Below, piece by piece: positions 1 to 12,174 of a stretch of DNA of 64,000 nucleotides. Position numbers and translations under genes: made by a program. The DNA comes from Hedera helix. Its lineage: Eukaryota > Streptophyta > Magnoliopsida > Apiales > Araliaceae. The notes under the pieces are model-generated. The model ran no database searches and was not told the origin of the DNA. It was given only the letters and a program-made list of their open reading frames with translations. Position 1 is the stretch's first letter. Each line of letters opens with the position of its first letter. Location of the stretch: assembly GCA_947179155.2 (NCBI GenBank), contig OX359269.1, positions 30,542,017 through 30,606,016 on the forward strand, in the 5' to 3' direction.

Positions 1-1753
1 TCGTTGTTTGCCAAGAGATATGGCCTCTTCGGAGCCAAATGTTCCTAAGCAAGGCTACTAATCACAAATTAAGCAAGTAAAGTGAGGATTAGCTTTAACT
101 AATTAAACTAATAAGTGAGATTAACAAAGTTAATCAAGGTTAATTAAGCTAACCTAGTCAATGTTGAAAGATATTTAATCAAGCCATTAAATGCTTGGGG
201 AATAGGGGGCGGATGTTGGAGGAGGAAATTGACTAGGAAGGCGACTTTCATTGGTGATTTGCCAATATGATGATGATGTTAAGAAATATTTGACTTAATG
301 TACCTTATACCCTAACTCTTGCAAGTTCTATTAATAGAAACCTTCCCCATTCAAGAACAAAAAGTGTTGGCATTTCACCAGTTACTTGAGAGAGAAAATT
401 CAAGTAAGAGTTAGTTAATATTTAAGAACAAGAAGCAAGAAGGTTAGCATAATCATGAATATTAGAGCTTGCACTTTAAGAGGTAAAGAATTCTTGTATT
501 GAATTTCTACTTGAATAGAAAATCATGATAGTAAGTATGCTTAGGCTTATGATTTTATAATTTAGTTTTATGGAATCATAAAACTTGGTGTCCTAGCAAA
601 TCAATGCTTGAGAAATCATGGTTGTAGTAATCAAGGCAATGAACCATGAAACAAGTCTTGAATGTCTAGTTTATGTTTAGATGCTCTTGAAGTAATGCAT
701 GAGTAAGTGTTAAACGTATGTAATTACATGTTATAGACATGATGGCCTAACTATATTATGTTTGTAGCATCATTTTCTAGCCAAGTAAAGCAAGGAACTA
801 TAGAACTTGGTTTTTATAGGTTCTTGTGAGCTAATTACAAGCCTTTTGTTGTATATAGTGACCAATTAAGAGGAAATCAACATGATATCATAGATAAACA
901 CATTCAAGTTATCTATGATCAACATTGTGCAAAGTGAATTAAGAACAAAGTAAGTCATTTAACCTAATCAATTTATTTAAGTTACTAAATTCGTTTAAAT
1001 TGTGTATTAATTATTTACAATTCTTAATGACAATAAAATTCCTTCATATGTATAAGCACTAGCCATGGGTCCGGATAGGGACTAAATCAGCCGCAATGAT
1101 TATAAAGTAAATGGTTATGCCTTCCACAAGAAAGCTTATGCTGGGGCTAAAAGAATAACTAATACTAGTTTATATGAATTTTGTTATAATATGAATTTTA
1201 CAACATGGTTAAGCAATTCCCTTCACTGGACAGACCAGATTAATAAATCAATACATTAACCATATTTAGGAACATAATTGGGAAATATGTTATTTCATAA
1301 AAGATGTAGAACATTGAAAGAGATTTTGAATGAATCAAAAATCAAGCAATTTCGATGTGCGTTGAAATTTATGTGAATTTCACAGAAGGACTGCAATTTA
1401 TGGACAGAATATACATACAGTCGAATTATGTATAGAATATGATTAAGAATTGAAAAAAAACATATAACGCAAACATCAGCTAACAATTCATGTACTTAAA
1501 TTACATAAATTCATAAATCAAACGAAAGAAAAGTGATAAAATCCTTAGCTCAAATAACAAAGCAAATTAACTGATATTCAACCTATACCATATAAACGAA
1601 AATTAAACCCTAAATTCTAATTTTTAACGCATAAAAATAATCAAATGAAAAGAAAAACAATACTATATAATGACTACGGATTTTTTTCTCTTTTCTACGT
1701 GAGTATATTTCACCTCTTCTTCTTTGACCACGAATTCTACAGTTGAAGGGTTC
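1..1753. other. Noncoding, LTR-like sequence (partial, runs off the left edge)
   Basis: No reading frame here looks like a protein. The stretch is AT-rich and carries short repeated phrases such as AATTAAG and CATGATG. Around 300-480 there is an AT box followed by a run rich in GAGAGA and CAAGAA, which resembles the leader of the long chromovirus LTRs at 8409-11310 and 30289-33006. I therefore suspect a partial LTR, but no terminal TG/CA pair or target duplication can be assigned. The sequence just before 1754 (GGTTC) is the target site of ELEMENT A. Confidence 0.3.
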
Positions 1754-2969
1754 TGATGAATGGTATTTATACCTACAAATTGAGTACTTTTGGAATTAAT
1801 TTATTGCTATTTTTATATGTTTTCAGAATATTTTTATTAGTTTTTATGTTTAAATATCTCAGGATATGCAATGAAGGGTAAAAAAGGCATTCCAAGTGGT
1901 TGGTGGCATTTTTGTAAATTCAGTGAACCAGTGTGGCGCCTAGGCGCCAGTTTAGGGCATAAATTGGGCACCTAGGCACCCAATGCCAGGGTTTTATTCT
2001 ACTTTGCTGTTATATGCCAGAAAAGGAGGAAACACAAGAGATTCACTTAATTCTTCACAAAAACAGAGGACAGAGTTACCAACTAAAAAACGGAAATGAG
2101 CTTACAAAGAAAGATTCATCTATCTTGGATACTAACAAAGTGAAGGGAGTGATTAGAGATTAAGCTCATTGTATTTAAGAATCTTTATCTTATTCATTTC
2201 TTAGCTTTTTGTAATCCAAATATGCTTACTTTTTTTTTAATGAAAGTTATTTCTAAAACTATGAACTAACTTCATTTCTAGGATCACAATGGAGCTCATT
2301 ACTTAAGTTTAATAGAATATCTCTCTTTTTAATGTGTATGGATTGAAAATGAATGGTTATCATATTTTATTCTTCATACATGGATTATTTACCTTGTAAG
2401 TAATGTAGTGTTGTTTATGACATTGAAAAATGGAGTAAATAACTTAACCTAAAGCATGATACCACTTGTAGGATTTTTTATCTTCGGATGGAGTGCCTAG
2501 CTTGTATCTCGGATAGGAATATACAGGGTATCTTGTGTAGCCTTGTTCAGAATTATTTTTATTGTCATCTTGCATAATTAAGATCACATAGGAATATAGT
2601 GGTCTAAGTAGTAGGGTGTGAATCATTTAACTATCGAAAGAGATTTATGGTTGCTTATATTTTCAGGTTATCGTTCGTTCAATCTTAGCATTAAAAAGAG
2701 GGGTGTGAGGTTTAAATGAGGTAGTGAGTAAAGTTGTGGTCTTAGCTTGTTTAAATCTAATTCTGGTTGCCAAGTTTTATTTATTTTATCAATCTTTGTT
2801 AACCAAAATCTTCAACATCAATCATTGTTTAAGTATGATTAATTTGCTATGAGTTTAGTATTTGAAAAATATTAGTGTAACTCTCTGTGGGATCGACATA
2901 TAAATACTTTATACTACTTGAAGGTCGTGTATCCTTGCGCATTAATATTAATCGTGAAAACGATCGTCA
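1754..2969 (+). repeat. ELEMENT A 5' LTR
   Basis: It starts TGATGAATGG and ends GATCGTCA, six bases before the primer-binding site. It matches 12190-13406 over its whole length with scattered substitutions. It contains the perfect palindrome GGCGCCTAGGCGCC (1935-1948), followed by a degenerate second copy near 1967-1981. Confidence 0.92.
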
Positions 2970-2975
2970 AGTTTT

Positions 2976-2993
2976 TGGCGCCATTGCCGGGGA
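2976..2993 (+). other. ELEMENT A primer-binding site (tRNA-Asp)
   Basis: TGGCGCCATTGCCGGGGA is complementary to the 3' end of plant tRNA-Asp(GTC) except for one base (A instead of G at the eighth position). It lies six bases inside the 5' LTR, the usual place for priming minus-strand DNA synthesis. The intact version occurs in ELEMENT B at 41412-41430. Confidence 0.9.
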
Positions 2994-3129
2994 GTTATTT
3001 AGCTAATTTATCTGCAATATTAAGCTCTATCAAAATAATCTTAGTTTAAATGGTTACGTTTGTTTAATTTTTCAGGTACTCTTGATTGTGCATACAACCT
3101 TTTCAAGATCCGAATCTCGTAACTTTCGA

Positions 3130-4704
3130 TCCTGAAATTGAAAGGACTTTGTATAGACTGCGAAGAGAAAGAAGGGGTCAAGTTATAAACCATCAAGATA
3201 CAATGGCAGAAGAAGATCATAAAATATTGCGGGAATATGCTATGTCGTAAGTTACAGATATCCATACGAGCATTAATAGGCCAGCCATTATAACTGCTAG
3301 CTTTGAGATCAGGTCGGGCACTTTTCAAATGATTCAAAATCATGTGCAGTTCGGTGGGATGCCAAATGATGACCCAAATGCTCATTTGGTAAATTTTCTG
3401 GAAATCTATGAAACGTTCAGATATCAAGGAGTTTATGAGGACGCTCTCCGACTTCGTCTATTTCCTTTCACTCTGCATAATAAGATGAAGAGTTCGTTGA
3501 ATTCCCTACCAGCGGGCTTCATTAGTACCTGGGCTAATCTAGCTCAAAAATTCTTAGCTAAGTTCTTCCCGCCTACTAGAACAGCAAGAATGCGAAATGA
3601 CATTACAGTCTTTTGCCAGCTGGATTCTGAGTCTCTCTACGAGACGTGAGAGCATTTTAAGGATCTTCTTAGAAGATGTCCCCACCATGGTATTCCTAAG
3701 TGGTTATAAGTTCAGACATTTTATAACGGCTTATCAAGTTCTACCCGACAAAGTGTTGATGTCGCAGCTGGCGGAGCCTAATGGGAAAGAGTTACGATGA
3801 GGCGAATGAGCTGTTGGAAACCATGGCCGCAAATAATTATCAGTGGCCTTCTGAGAGGTTGAATCCAAGGAAAGTGACGGGAATGCATGAAGTGGATGCA
3901 GTTACATCTTTATCTGCACAAGTGGCTGCACTTGCTAGGAAAATTGACACTATGGGATCAAAACCTATGTAGAATGTAGCAATGATATGTGATATATGTG
4001 ATGGAGAACATCCTAGTGAGCAATGTGCTTTCAAAGCAGAATCAGTGCAGTATGTCAATAATTACAATCGGCAAGAAAACAACAATGTGCCGGCTCGTTA
4101 TTATCCTGGAGTGAGAAATCATCCTAATTTTTCATGGAGCAATAACAACAATCAAGGATAATCTTCAGCTCCAAGGCAGCCATATCCTCCAGGATATGGA
4201 AATTACAATCAACAACAGCATCAACCACCTCCACAATAACAACGTCAACAAACTCCTCTTCCTCCTCCTACGGAAAATAAAGCTAACTTGGAAGAACTTT
4301 TGACTAGATACATTTCCCAAAATGAGACAAAGATCAACAACCCAGATGTTTCTATAAGGAATCTTGAAAACCAAGTGGGATAGCTTACAAGAGTTATGAA
4401 CAATCGTCCATAAGGAACCTTGCCTAGTGACACTGAGGTCAATCCAAAGAGGGATTGCAAGGAGAAATGCAAGGCAGTCACACTGTGTAGTGGTAGACCC
4501 TTACTGAATACTACTAGAGAAACTACTACAGTGCCACCAATTCTAATTAAAGAGGAAGTAGTAGTTAAGATAGAAAATACAACAAGTGGCAATCCTGAAA
4601 TTGTGGAAGAAGTCCAAGAGCCAATCCCCATAGTCAACAAAACCATTCCAAGAGTTCAATCCATGCCATTTCCTCAAAGGCAGCAAAAAATAGAAATTGG
4701 ATAA
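3130..4704 (+). pseudogene. ELEMENT A gag (capsid/nucleocapsid), many stops
   Basis: The reading frame starts with a DPEIERTLYRLRRE stretch near 3131, the same N-terminal motif as ELEMENT B gag (DPEIERTLRGLRKE). The retrotransposon gag domain lies at 3329-3830, with LRLFPFTLHNKMKSSLNSLP and a KFLAKFFPPTRTARMRND block. A zinc-knuckle remnant, CDICDGEHPSEQC, follows at about 3987-4026. A Gln/Asn/Pro-rich linker then leads into the protease region. In-frame stops occur repeatedly (for example 3247-3249, 3646-3648, 3970-3972, 4159-4161); several look like CAA/CAG/TGG codons turned into stops. The product would bind RNA and form the particle. It cannot be made from this copy. Confidence 0.85.
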
Positions 4705-4739
4705 ACAGTTTTCTAAATTCTTAGAGGTCTTGAAAAAGC

Positions 4740-5516
4740 TTTACTATTAATATTTTATTTACTGAAGCTTTGGAGCAAATGCCAAACTATACGAAATTGA
4801 TGAAGGATATACTGTCCTAGAAGAGAAAGCTTGGTGACTATGAGACGATTGCACTAACAGATGAATGCAGTGCAATTCTGCAGAAGAAGCTTCCTCCAAA
4901 GCTAAAGGACCCTGGGAGTTTCACCGTTCCTTGTTCCATTGGAAGTGAATTTAATGGTAAATTTTTATGTGATCTTGGAACAAGCATCAATCTTATGCCA
5001 TTGTCTATCTATAGGAAGTTGGGGTTGAATGAAGGCAAGCCTACCAATGTTACTCTACAACTAATTGATAGATCTCTGACATACTCTAAAGGAATTGTGG
5101 AAGATGTGTTGGTAAAGGTTGACAAGTTTATCTTTCCAGCTGACTTTATAGTTCTGGACTTTGAGGAGGACCAGGAGGTGCCTATTATATTAGGGCGTCC
5201 ATTTCTAGCCACCGGGAGAACTATTATTGATGTCCAAAAGGGAGAGCTCACCATGAGGGTTCAGGATCAAGAGATAGCATTCAACGTCTTCAAGTCTATG
5301 AAGTTTCCGAGTGACTCTGAAGAGTGCTTTAGAGTTAATGTGGTTGACAAGGTTGTAAATGAAGTTTTCATGGAAACTTGCATTTTTGATCCTTTGGAGG
5401 CTTCAATCATTAGAACGTCTACTTCGGATAACTCTAACCATGTAGAGTGGGTGAAAATATTGAATGCTTCTCCGCAATTTACCAAACTCATATATTCTTA
5501 TAAATCTTTGGAGTAA
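4740..5516 (+). pseudogene. ELEMENT A aspartic protease region
   Basis: The segment reads CxDLGTSINLMPLSIYRKLG at about 4965-5030, the Athila/Tat form of the retropepsin active site (DLG with a T where A is usual). The flap-side block PIILGRPFLATGRTIIDV follows near 5175-5235. Upstream the frame is broken by stops, and the 173-residue open stretch from 4995 to 5516 ends in a TAA before the reverse transcriptase. This enzyme would cut the Gag-Pol polyprotein. The neighbouring pieces are parts of one ancestral polyprotein, separated here by mutation. Confidence 0.85.
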
Positions 5517-5558
5517 GCAGGAACTTCTACTTCAACTTCATCCAAGGAGGAAGCACCG

Positions 5559-7360
5559 ATGCTGGAATTAAAACCGCTGCCAAATCATTTACGATATGCA
5601 TTTCTAGGAAAAGAATCCACTTATCCTGTTATAATTTATGCAGCTTTAAATGAGGAACAGGAAAGTGAACTTTTAAGTGTGCTGAGAAAGTATAAGACAG
5701 TTTTGGGGTGGACTATATCAGACATAAAAGGAATTAGTCCATCAATTTGTATGCACAAGATCTTATTGGAGGAGGACGATAAGCCAACCATTTAGCATCA
5801 GAGATGTCTTAACCCCATTATGAAATAAGTAGTGAAGAAGGAGATTATTAAATGGCTCGATGCTGGAATTATATATCCCATCTCCGACAGCCCATGGGTG
5901 AGCCCTATTCAGTGCGTTCCGAAAAATGGGTGTATGACTATTGTGTCTAATGAAAAGAATGAGCCAATTCCTACTCGAACAGTCACTGGTTGGAGAGTAT
6001 GCATGGACTATCAGAAGCTCAACAAGGCAACTAGGAAGGATCATTTCCCTCTTCCATTCATCGATAAAATGCTAGATAGACTGGTCGAGCATGAATTTTA
6101 TTGTCTATTAGATGGATTCTCTGGTTATAATCAAATATCCATTGCACCGGAAGATCAGGAGAAAACCACATTCACATGTTTGTATGGCACCTTTGCCTTC
6201 AGAAAGATGTCATTTGGATTGTGTAATGCGCCTACTACATTTCAGCGGTGTATGATGTCCATCTTTTCGGATATGGCAGAACATTCTCTGGAAGTCTTCA
6301 TGGATAATTTCTCGATATTCGGGAATTATTTTGATGCTTGTCTTGAAAATTTATCAACGGTGTTAAAGAGGTGTGTCGAAACTAATCTGGTGTTAAACTG
6401 GGAAAAGTGCAATTTCATGGTGGAAGAAGGGATTATTCTCGAACATAAAGTCTCTGCTCAAGGAATTGAAATTGACAAAGCCAAAATAGAGACTATTGAA
6501 AAGCTTCCACCACCATCATCTGTGAAGGGAGTTAGGAGTTTCCCAGGCCATGCAGGTTTCTACAGACAGTTTATCAATGATTTCTCTAAAATCACTAAGC
6601 CGTTATGCAGTCTTTTGGAAAAAGATGTGCCCTTCAGGATGGAAAAGGCATGCATTGATGCATTTGAAATGCTGAAGAAGAAAATTATCTTTGCTCCGAT
6701 AGTAGTTGCTCCGGATTGGGAGTTATCGTTCGAATTAATGTGCAATGCAAGTGATTATGTTATTGGAGCAGTGTTTGGACAGCGAAAAAAGAAAAAATTT
6801 CACACCATCTACTATGTAAGTAAGACGTTGTCGAATACATAACTCAACTACACAACCACTAAGAAAGAATTACTTACAGTTGTGTATACCTTCAACAAAT
6901 TCCGTTCTTATCTCATTGGAACGAAGGTTATAGTTTTCACAGATCATTCTGCCATTAAATATTTGATATCGAAGAAAGATGCAAAACTGAGGCAGATCAG
7001 ATAGGTTCTGCTGCTCCAAGAATTTGACTTAGAAAAAGGATAGAGAATCAAGTCGCAGATCATCTTTCACAATTAGAAAATTCTGAGCAAAACAGTAGAG
7101 ATGGCAGGGTAATTAATGAATATTTTTCAGATGAGCAGTTGTTTGCTATTCATGGTGAATTACCTTGGTCTGTGGATTTTGCGAATTACATCGTGAGTAA
7201 TGTGATCCCCCCAAATTTAAGTTATCAACAACGGAAGAAGTTCTTAAGCGATGTGCAGTTCTTTGTGTGGGATGATCATTTCCTATTCAAGCAATGCGCA
7301 GATCAAATTTTGAGGAAGTGTGTGCCCAAAGAAGAAATTGGTGATATTCTAGTACCTGAA
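5559..7360 (+). pseudogene. ELEMENT A reverse transcriptase, RNase H and integrase N-terminal stub
   Basis: Reverse transcriptase motifs are clear between 5832 and 6842: GWRVCMDYQKLNKATRKDHF, the LLDGFSGYNQI block, the MSFGLCNAPTTFQRCM block, and FMDN at 6297-6308, where xDD is expected. RNase H follows, with CNASDYVIGAVFG (first Asp of the active site replaced by Asn relative to CDASD in ELEMENT B) and TTKKELLTVVYTFNKFRSYL. Stops or frame changes occur at 5793, 5827, 6840, about 7002 and about 7045. The integrase linker CADQILRKCVPKEEIGDIL ends near 7350, and the HHCC zinc finger and DDE core that should follow are absent. The protein would copy element RNA into DNA; this copy is dead. Confidence 0.88.
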
Positions 7361-8408
7361 AGGATTTGTGTCCGGATGAAACAGATGGTGATATTGCTAA
7401 TATGATTAGGAATCAAAATTGGCAGTTTTTCACTAGTCAGCCTGAGGCAACTGCAGTAAATGTGATAAAAGAATTCTATGCAAACGCAAAGTGTGCGCAA
7501 GGCAATTTGGTTTTCGTTAGAGGCAAGTGGGTGAATGTGGGGCCAAAAGCATTAAATGTTTGTTATGGGCTGCAGAAGATTTATGGCTCTGATTATGAAG
7601 CGTATACTGAAGATAACTTGAATTATGATGTGATAATTACAGCTTTATGTGTGCCTAGAACAAAATGGAAGGCTACCGCAGCTCAAGAAGTAGTTAGTTT
7701 TCCCACCAATAAGCTCAATAGATATGGCAAAGCATGGTATGCTTATATATGTGCTAAAGTGATGCCATCTCGGTTGTCAGTGATGTGACAAAGGAGCGTG
7801 CTGCTTTATTATATTATATTTCCACGGGCAAATCAATAGATGTGGGAGAAATGATTCATAATTCAATTATCAAATCTCTTGAAGCCGCCACTTCAGGTGG
7901 ATTGCCCCATCCTTCTCTCATCGGTGACTTATGTAAGCGAGCAGGAGTGCATCTGGATAAAGAGAAAGTTCACCAGGCTTCGTCTTCCCCAATTGGCCAC
8001 TCAGTGATTACACGATATCAAATTTGGCCGAGTGGTTTGTTAGAACCAAAAGGCTTAGGGTTTATAATTTTTGTTGATCCTGCAGCAGCTGAACCTTCTG
8101 AAGTCGAAGTTAAAGCTGCTAATTTGCCTCCGTTTAGATGGAATAAGGAGTTGCATCTTGAGACAAGGAATAAAGCAAGGCAGTTGGAAAAAGCTATTAT
8201 GAGAACGGATCATAAAAACCAGTGCCTTGCTTATCGACAAGATCAGATGCACGCCTACAATGTCGAGTTCAATACGGCATTGACCAAAATGTTTTCCAAG
8301 ATGTATCCAGCGACGGAATCTGTTCAGTTCCCGATCGCCAAAGATTTGCTCTTGTATCCACCGTCCGACGTCAAAACAGAGGAAAACGAGCCTCTCGAGG
8401 AAAATAAT
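7345..8408 (+). pseudogene. ELEMENT A downstream ORF: putative plant-transposon protein domain in place of integrase
   Basis: Beginning with VPERIC and continuing through a W-x2-FF stretch, an EFYANA motif, FVRGKWVNVGPKALNVCYGL (about 7510-7570), a TKERAALLYYISTGKSIDVG block and a LPHPSLIGDLCKRAGV block (about 7900-7950), this matches the layout I know from the putative plant transposon protein domain (Pfam PF20167). A charged C-terminal part with ENEPLEEN follows. A one-base frame change lies near 7785, where the two open stretches overlap, and another near 7365. The ORF is cut at 8408 by the solo LTR insertion, so the natural end is lost. Function is unknown; the domain is common in plant retroelement ORFs. 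The Pfam assignment is from memory of its motif pattern. Confidence 0.7.
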
Positions 8409-11310
8409 TGTGACGCCCCCAAATCCGGGTCCCTTGAACCACGGGTCTGGTGCTCACGTAATCTATTATACCCTGTCATCTCATTCAACCATTCTGAACA
8501 AAATAGTAATTATAAACTTAATTTACATTCATACATAACTATTCCCAGGTTCTACGTACCTTTATACATACAATCTGCTGTATCTGACATATTACAAAAT
8601 ATAATAATAAATACAACATTAGCTAGCCTCTATAACTGGCCGATCTTTCCTTTTCCTTTATCTACTCCCGACCCTTCGGCCTTCTCTGGCTTAACTGAAA
8701 TGTCATGAATGAAAGCAAGAGTGAGCCTAAATAGCTCAGCAAGTATAACAATAAAGGATATCATGAATAATCCAAATGAATAGAGAAGGGTCATAGACAA
8801 ATTTTATCTGAATTATGCATAATAACTGAATGAATATCAATAATTGAATCATCAAGACGAACTGATCAATACTAATTAATAAGTGAATCAAGAACTGAAA
8901 TTTAGCTTTTATGAATAATGGTATAATGAAATTTTTCTGCTGTATGGTCACGAGACCAAGAACACGTTTAGAACAATACCAATCGTATAGAATGATATTG
9001 CCCAAGTTAGTCAAAAGACTGCTATTTCAAATAGATGCGTACTCTGGGTGATCAGCCCATTGTACCTTTATATTGTGCACAACATAAACATCTAACGACG
9101 CAACCACGTCATAAAATTATAATTATTTCCCCTTTTGTAGGGTTGTTCTATTACAGCATAACATAGAAGCCGCACCACATTCAATGTGGATTGGAGCGTA
9201 TAAAAATGAACATCTGATCTCAACATATATCATTTCATATGTGTCTAGCCAGATTCAAGATTGGCATCGACCTTTTCAATTTAATTCAATAATGAATAAA
9301 CTTTGCATAGCAATATAAATGAATAACATGAATATCTGTTCAAAGAACTGCAATAGAAGTTCAGTCAGGAAACTTGCCTTTGTCCTCGTCTATCACAATC
9401 GGTATAATATTATCCCGTCTATAACCTACATGACCACAATATTGGTTCATGCATTAGTTACATACACATGCATGCCATAACTTGCTAAACAAGCTACCCA
9501 TTAACTATACATAACTTATTCACATAACACATTGCTCATATATATCTTAACGTCTACCATATTGATTATTTTTATCAAAATATGGTTTACATATATATTT
9601 CTATCATTTAATATTAAAACATTGCATTTCGAAATAAAACATTTATTTTTCAAAAACCAGCACACGGCGCCCCGGCGCCATTTTCCTTCTTGACACTGCG
9701 CTGGCCGCGAGATCTCCTCAGCTGACGGTGCCCCGGCGAGCTCTGATCTCGCCCCCAGCGGAAACCTTGCAGCCACACTGCGCCCCGGCGCAGTATCTAG
9801 TACAAAAATCCGCGCCCCGGCTCCATGCTGCAGAATCAGAAAAAATTTTCTTTCCAAAAATGATGTTATCTTTGGCCCTAATGTGAATCTTCCAATTCTA
9901 ACATTTCACATAGCACATATAACATATAATTGACTTGCGTAGGTCTTCGAAACTTTTAAAAATCATCGTTTGATCCTATAATTCCAAATAATTCATTTAG
10001 GTCGTCGGTTTACGTTTTAAAACGTTCGAATTAGTCATTTATCGCCTTATGCACCATTTAGCTCCCAAATCGATTCTAGCACGTGTATTTACTTATAACT
10101 TACATGCTTGGCCTCATTTAACACAAAATCTACCAATTTTCATAATTTTCTCATAAACCAACTTTGATTCTTTACACACCATGCACATATATGTTAACAC
10201 ATATCCATTTAGCCACTTAGTATGCACGTATATCTTCCACATGCACCTTCCAAAATACTTTACAGATTATAATTCCATTTAGGCAAAAAGTATAGCCTAG
10301 TATTCAATTCTCTTTCCTAAAACATAGCTTTTACACCCTATAGGCTTCTTTGGTACTCTCTAACACATGATCATGCATATGTTACACATCTTCATCTTCT
10401 CAAACTAGGTTTCTATCATGTTTAACAACATATAGCACACAATCATGCTTTGAATCATAACTTTTAGCTTGACTACACATGTGAATAGTGCATCACCTTT
10501 GGTTTCAACACATATAAGCTTAGGGTTACATGATCAACTAGTCAAGTAGCACATAACTTGCATGAATCACATCTTTAATCATATCTATATGCATGGCTTC
10601 ACATATTCTAACATATAAACACTTAAACATCCATTGTATGGCTTGAAAATCATTTATACCTTCTATGTGCCACTTTCCTTCTTGAAATAAAGCTAACTAA
10701 AGCTTGATACTCCACCTTGAATGACTAATTCCTTCCCTCTTTGATCAATTCTCCTTGAGTTCCTTGAGCTTCCTTGTAGAACCCTAGCTTTGCTCTTCTC
10801 TTTTCTTCCTCTCTTTTCTTCTCTCGAAAGTTCTTGCTGATAAGTCTTAAAATGAATGAACTAACATGCTTGCAATTGCTATACTTACATACTTATATAA
10901 TTCTCCAACAATAAACCAAACATTGGTTAACTAACCATGCATGGTTAAGGCTTTCTAAGTCATTTACCATGATAAATCAAGGGTATTATGGACTTTAGAC
11001 CAACTTAGGATGCAAATGTTATTTTCCAAATTGATGAGGGTAGCTAGGTCATTATTCATCATCTCTAGGAAATTTAATTTCCCTTAAATTCATAATTGTT
11101 CAAATTTACCCCCCATAATTCCATAAGTTGTTCAATTCAATCCAATTCAATTCCATTTTAATCCAAACTTGTTTCTTTAGTCTTGAAATTAATTCCATCA
11201 TACAATATAACACACATGGCTTGTCCCAAAATGATTGTCACACCTCCAAAATATTTAATTTCCATTAATAACTTATAATTTACAATATTGCAAAAATGCA
11301 AATCCTTACA
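8409..11310 (-). mobile_element. Solo LTR of a chromovirus-type (Tekay-like) Ty3/gypsy element inserted in ELEMENT A
   Basis: It begins TGTGACGCCC, ends CCTTACA, and is flanked on both sides by ATAAT (8404-8408 and 11311-11315), a perfect 5-bp target duplication. No gag or pol lies between. The 2.9-kb length, a TATA-like stretch (AATTATATAAG on the - strand, about 10890-10905) and a GAAGAAAAGAGAGG-rich leader just after it indicate - orientation. A GC-rich segment at 9660-9830 repeats CGCCCCGGCGC. It shares several blocks with 30289-33006 and 43028-43482, including the pattern TTACAGATTATAATT, so both come from one family. The short open frames inside are not genes. Confidence 0.85.
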
Positions 11311-11752
11311 ATAATGGCGGCAACTGACTCGTATTTCAGGGAAGTCCTTGATTCTAAATCTTCTTTATATTGTCTATGAGGACATTGTCTACTTTAAGTT
11401 TGGGGGTAGCTTTTAGTTTCTTGATTATTCTGCTTTGCATATGTATTAGTTATTCTTGTTGTTAATTAGTTCCTTAGTAGTTATTATATGAACTAAAAAA
11501 TAAAAAGATTGAGTGAACAACAGAAAAAGAAAAGAAATAAATATTTAGTTTATGTTCATAAATATAATAAAAGTTTGGCTAGTCTAAATTGTGTGGTCTT
11601 TGCTACTTGAGTGAATAGATCCTTTGGAGTGTTTTTACACCTAGTGTCCTAAAGTCAACTGGTTTGAGAATCATTGATCAAAAGCTCATTACATGGGTAG
11701 TTCTGAGTAGCCTAATGGAATTGGACATTGCAAAGTCAAGCTTATAAATTAA

Positions 11753-11781
11753 GGTGAGATGGAGCGTAAAATGTACTCACC
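11753..11781 (+). other. Conserved 3'-UTR stem-loop, ELEMENT A copy
   Basis: The layout is GGTGAG - ATGGA - GCG - TAAAA - TGT - A - CTCACC. The outer 6-bp stem GGTGAG/CTCACC is perfect. The inner stem GCG/TGT pairs with two G-U wobbles around a TAAAA loop. The ATGGA bulge and TAAAA loop are identical to the four copies in ELEMENT B (35047-35202), although the outer stem differs from them. I do not know its function. Confidence 0.7.
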
Positions 11782-12174
11782 CCGACTGTTTATATTAGTT
11801 AATTGATCTTATTCATTCGAGACCCTGATCTTATATATGGCCTTGTTTCGTTATAATTGATGTGTTAAGCGAGTTTTTACTTTTCAAAATGAAACCACAT
11901 TTAACATTTGGTCGTGTAAGTTTATCTAAGTTATGGCTGGCTTAACAGTGGGGCACACACACATATGTGGTGCGGATCTTGAGCAAATGTGTTTTTGGAA
12001 ATTTCGTTGACATAATAGACTTTGCTTTGCTTTGTAATTTATCTTGAATAGTGCATGTCATCTTTAAGGCTATGATTCCAAATCTTGTATGGGTATATAT
12101 TTAGTCAACTGGAATGTTAATTTTGAGCTTATGGCTTATTTCTTACTATTTTGCTTGAGGACAAACAATGAGTT

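Noticed and set aside
4165..4646. Antisense frames over ELEMENT A gag
   Set aside because: They are shadows of the gag reading frame on the other strand.
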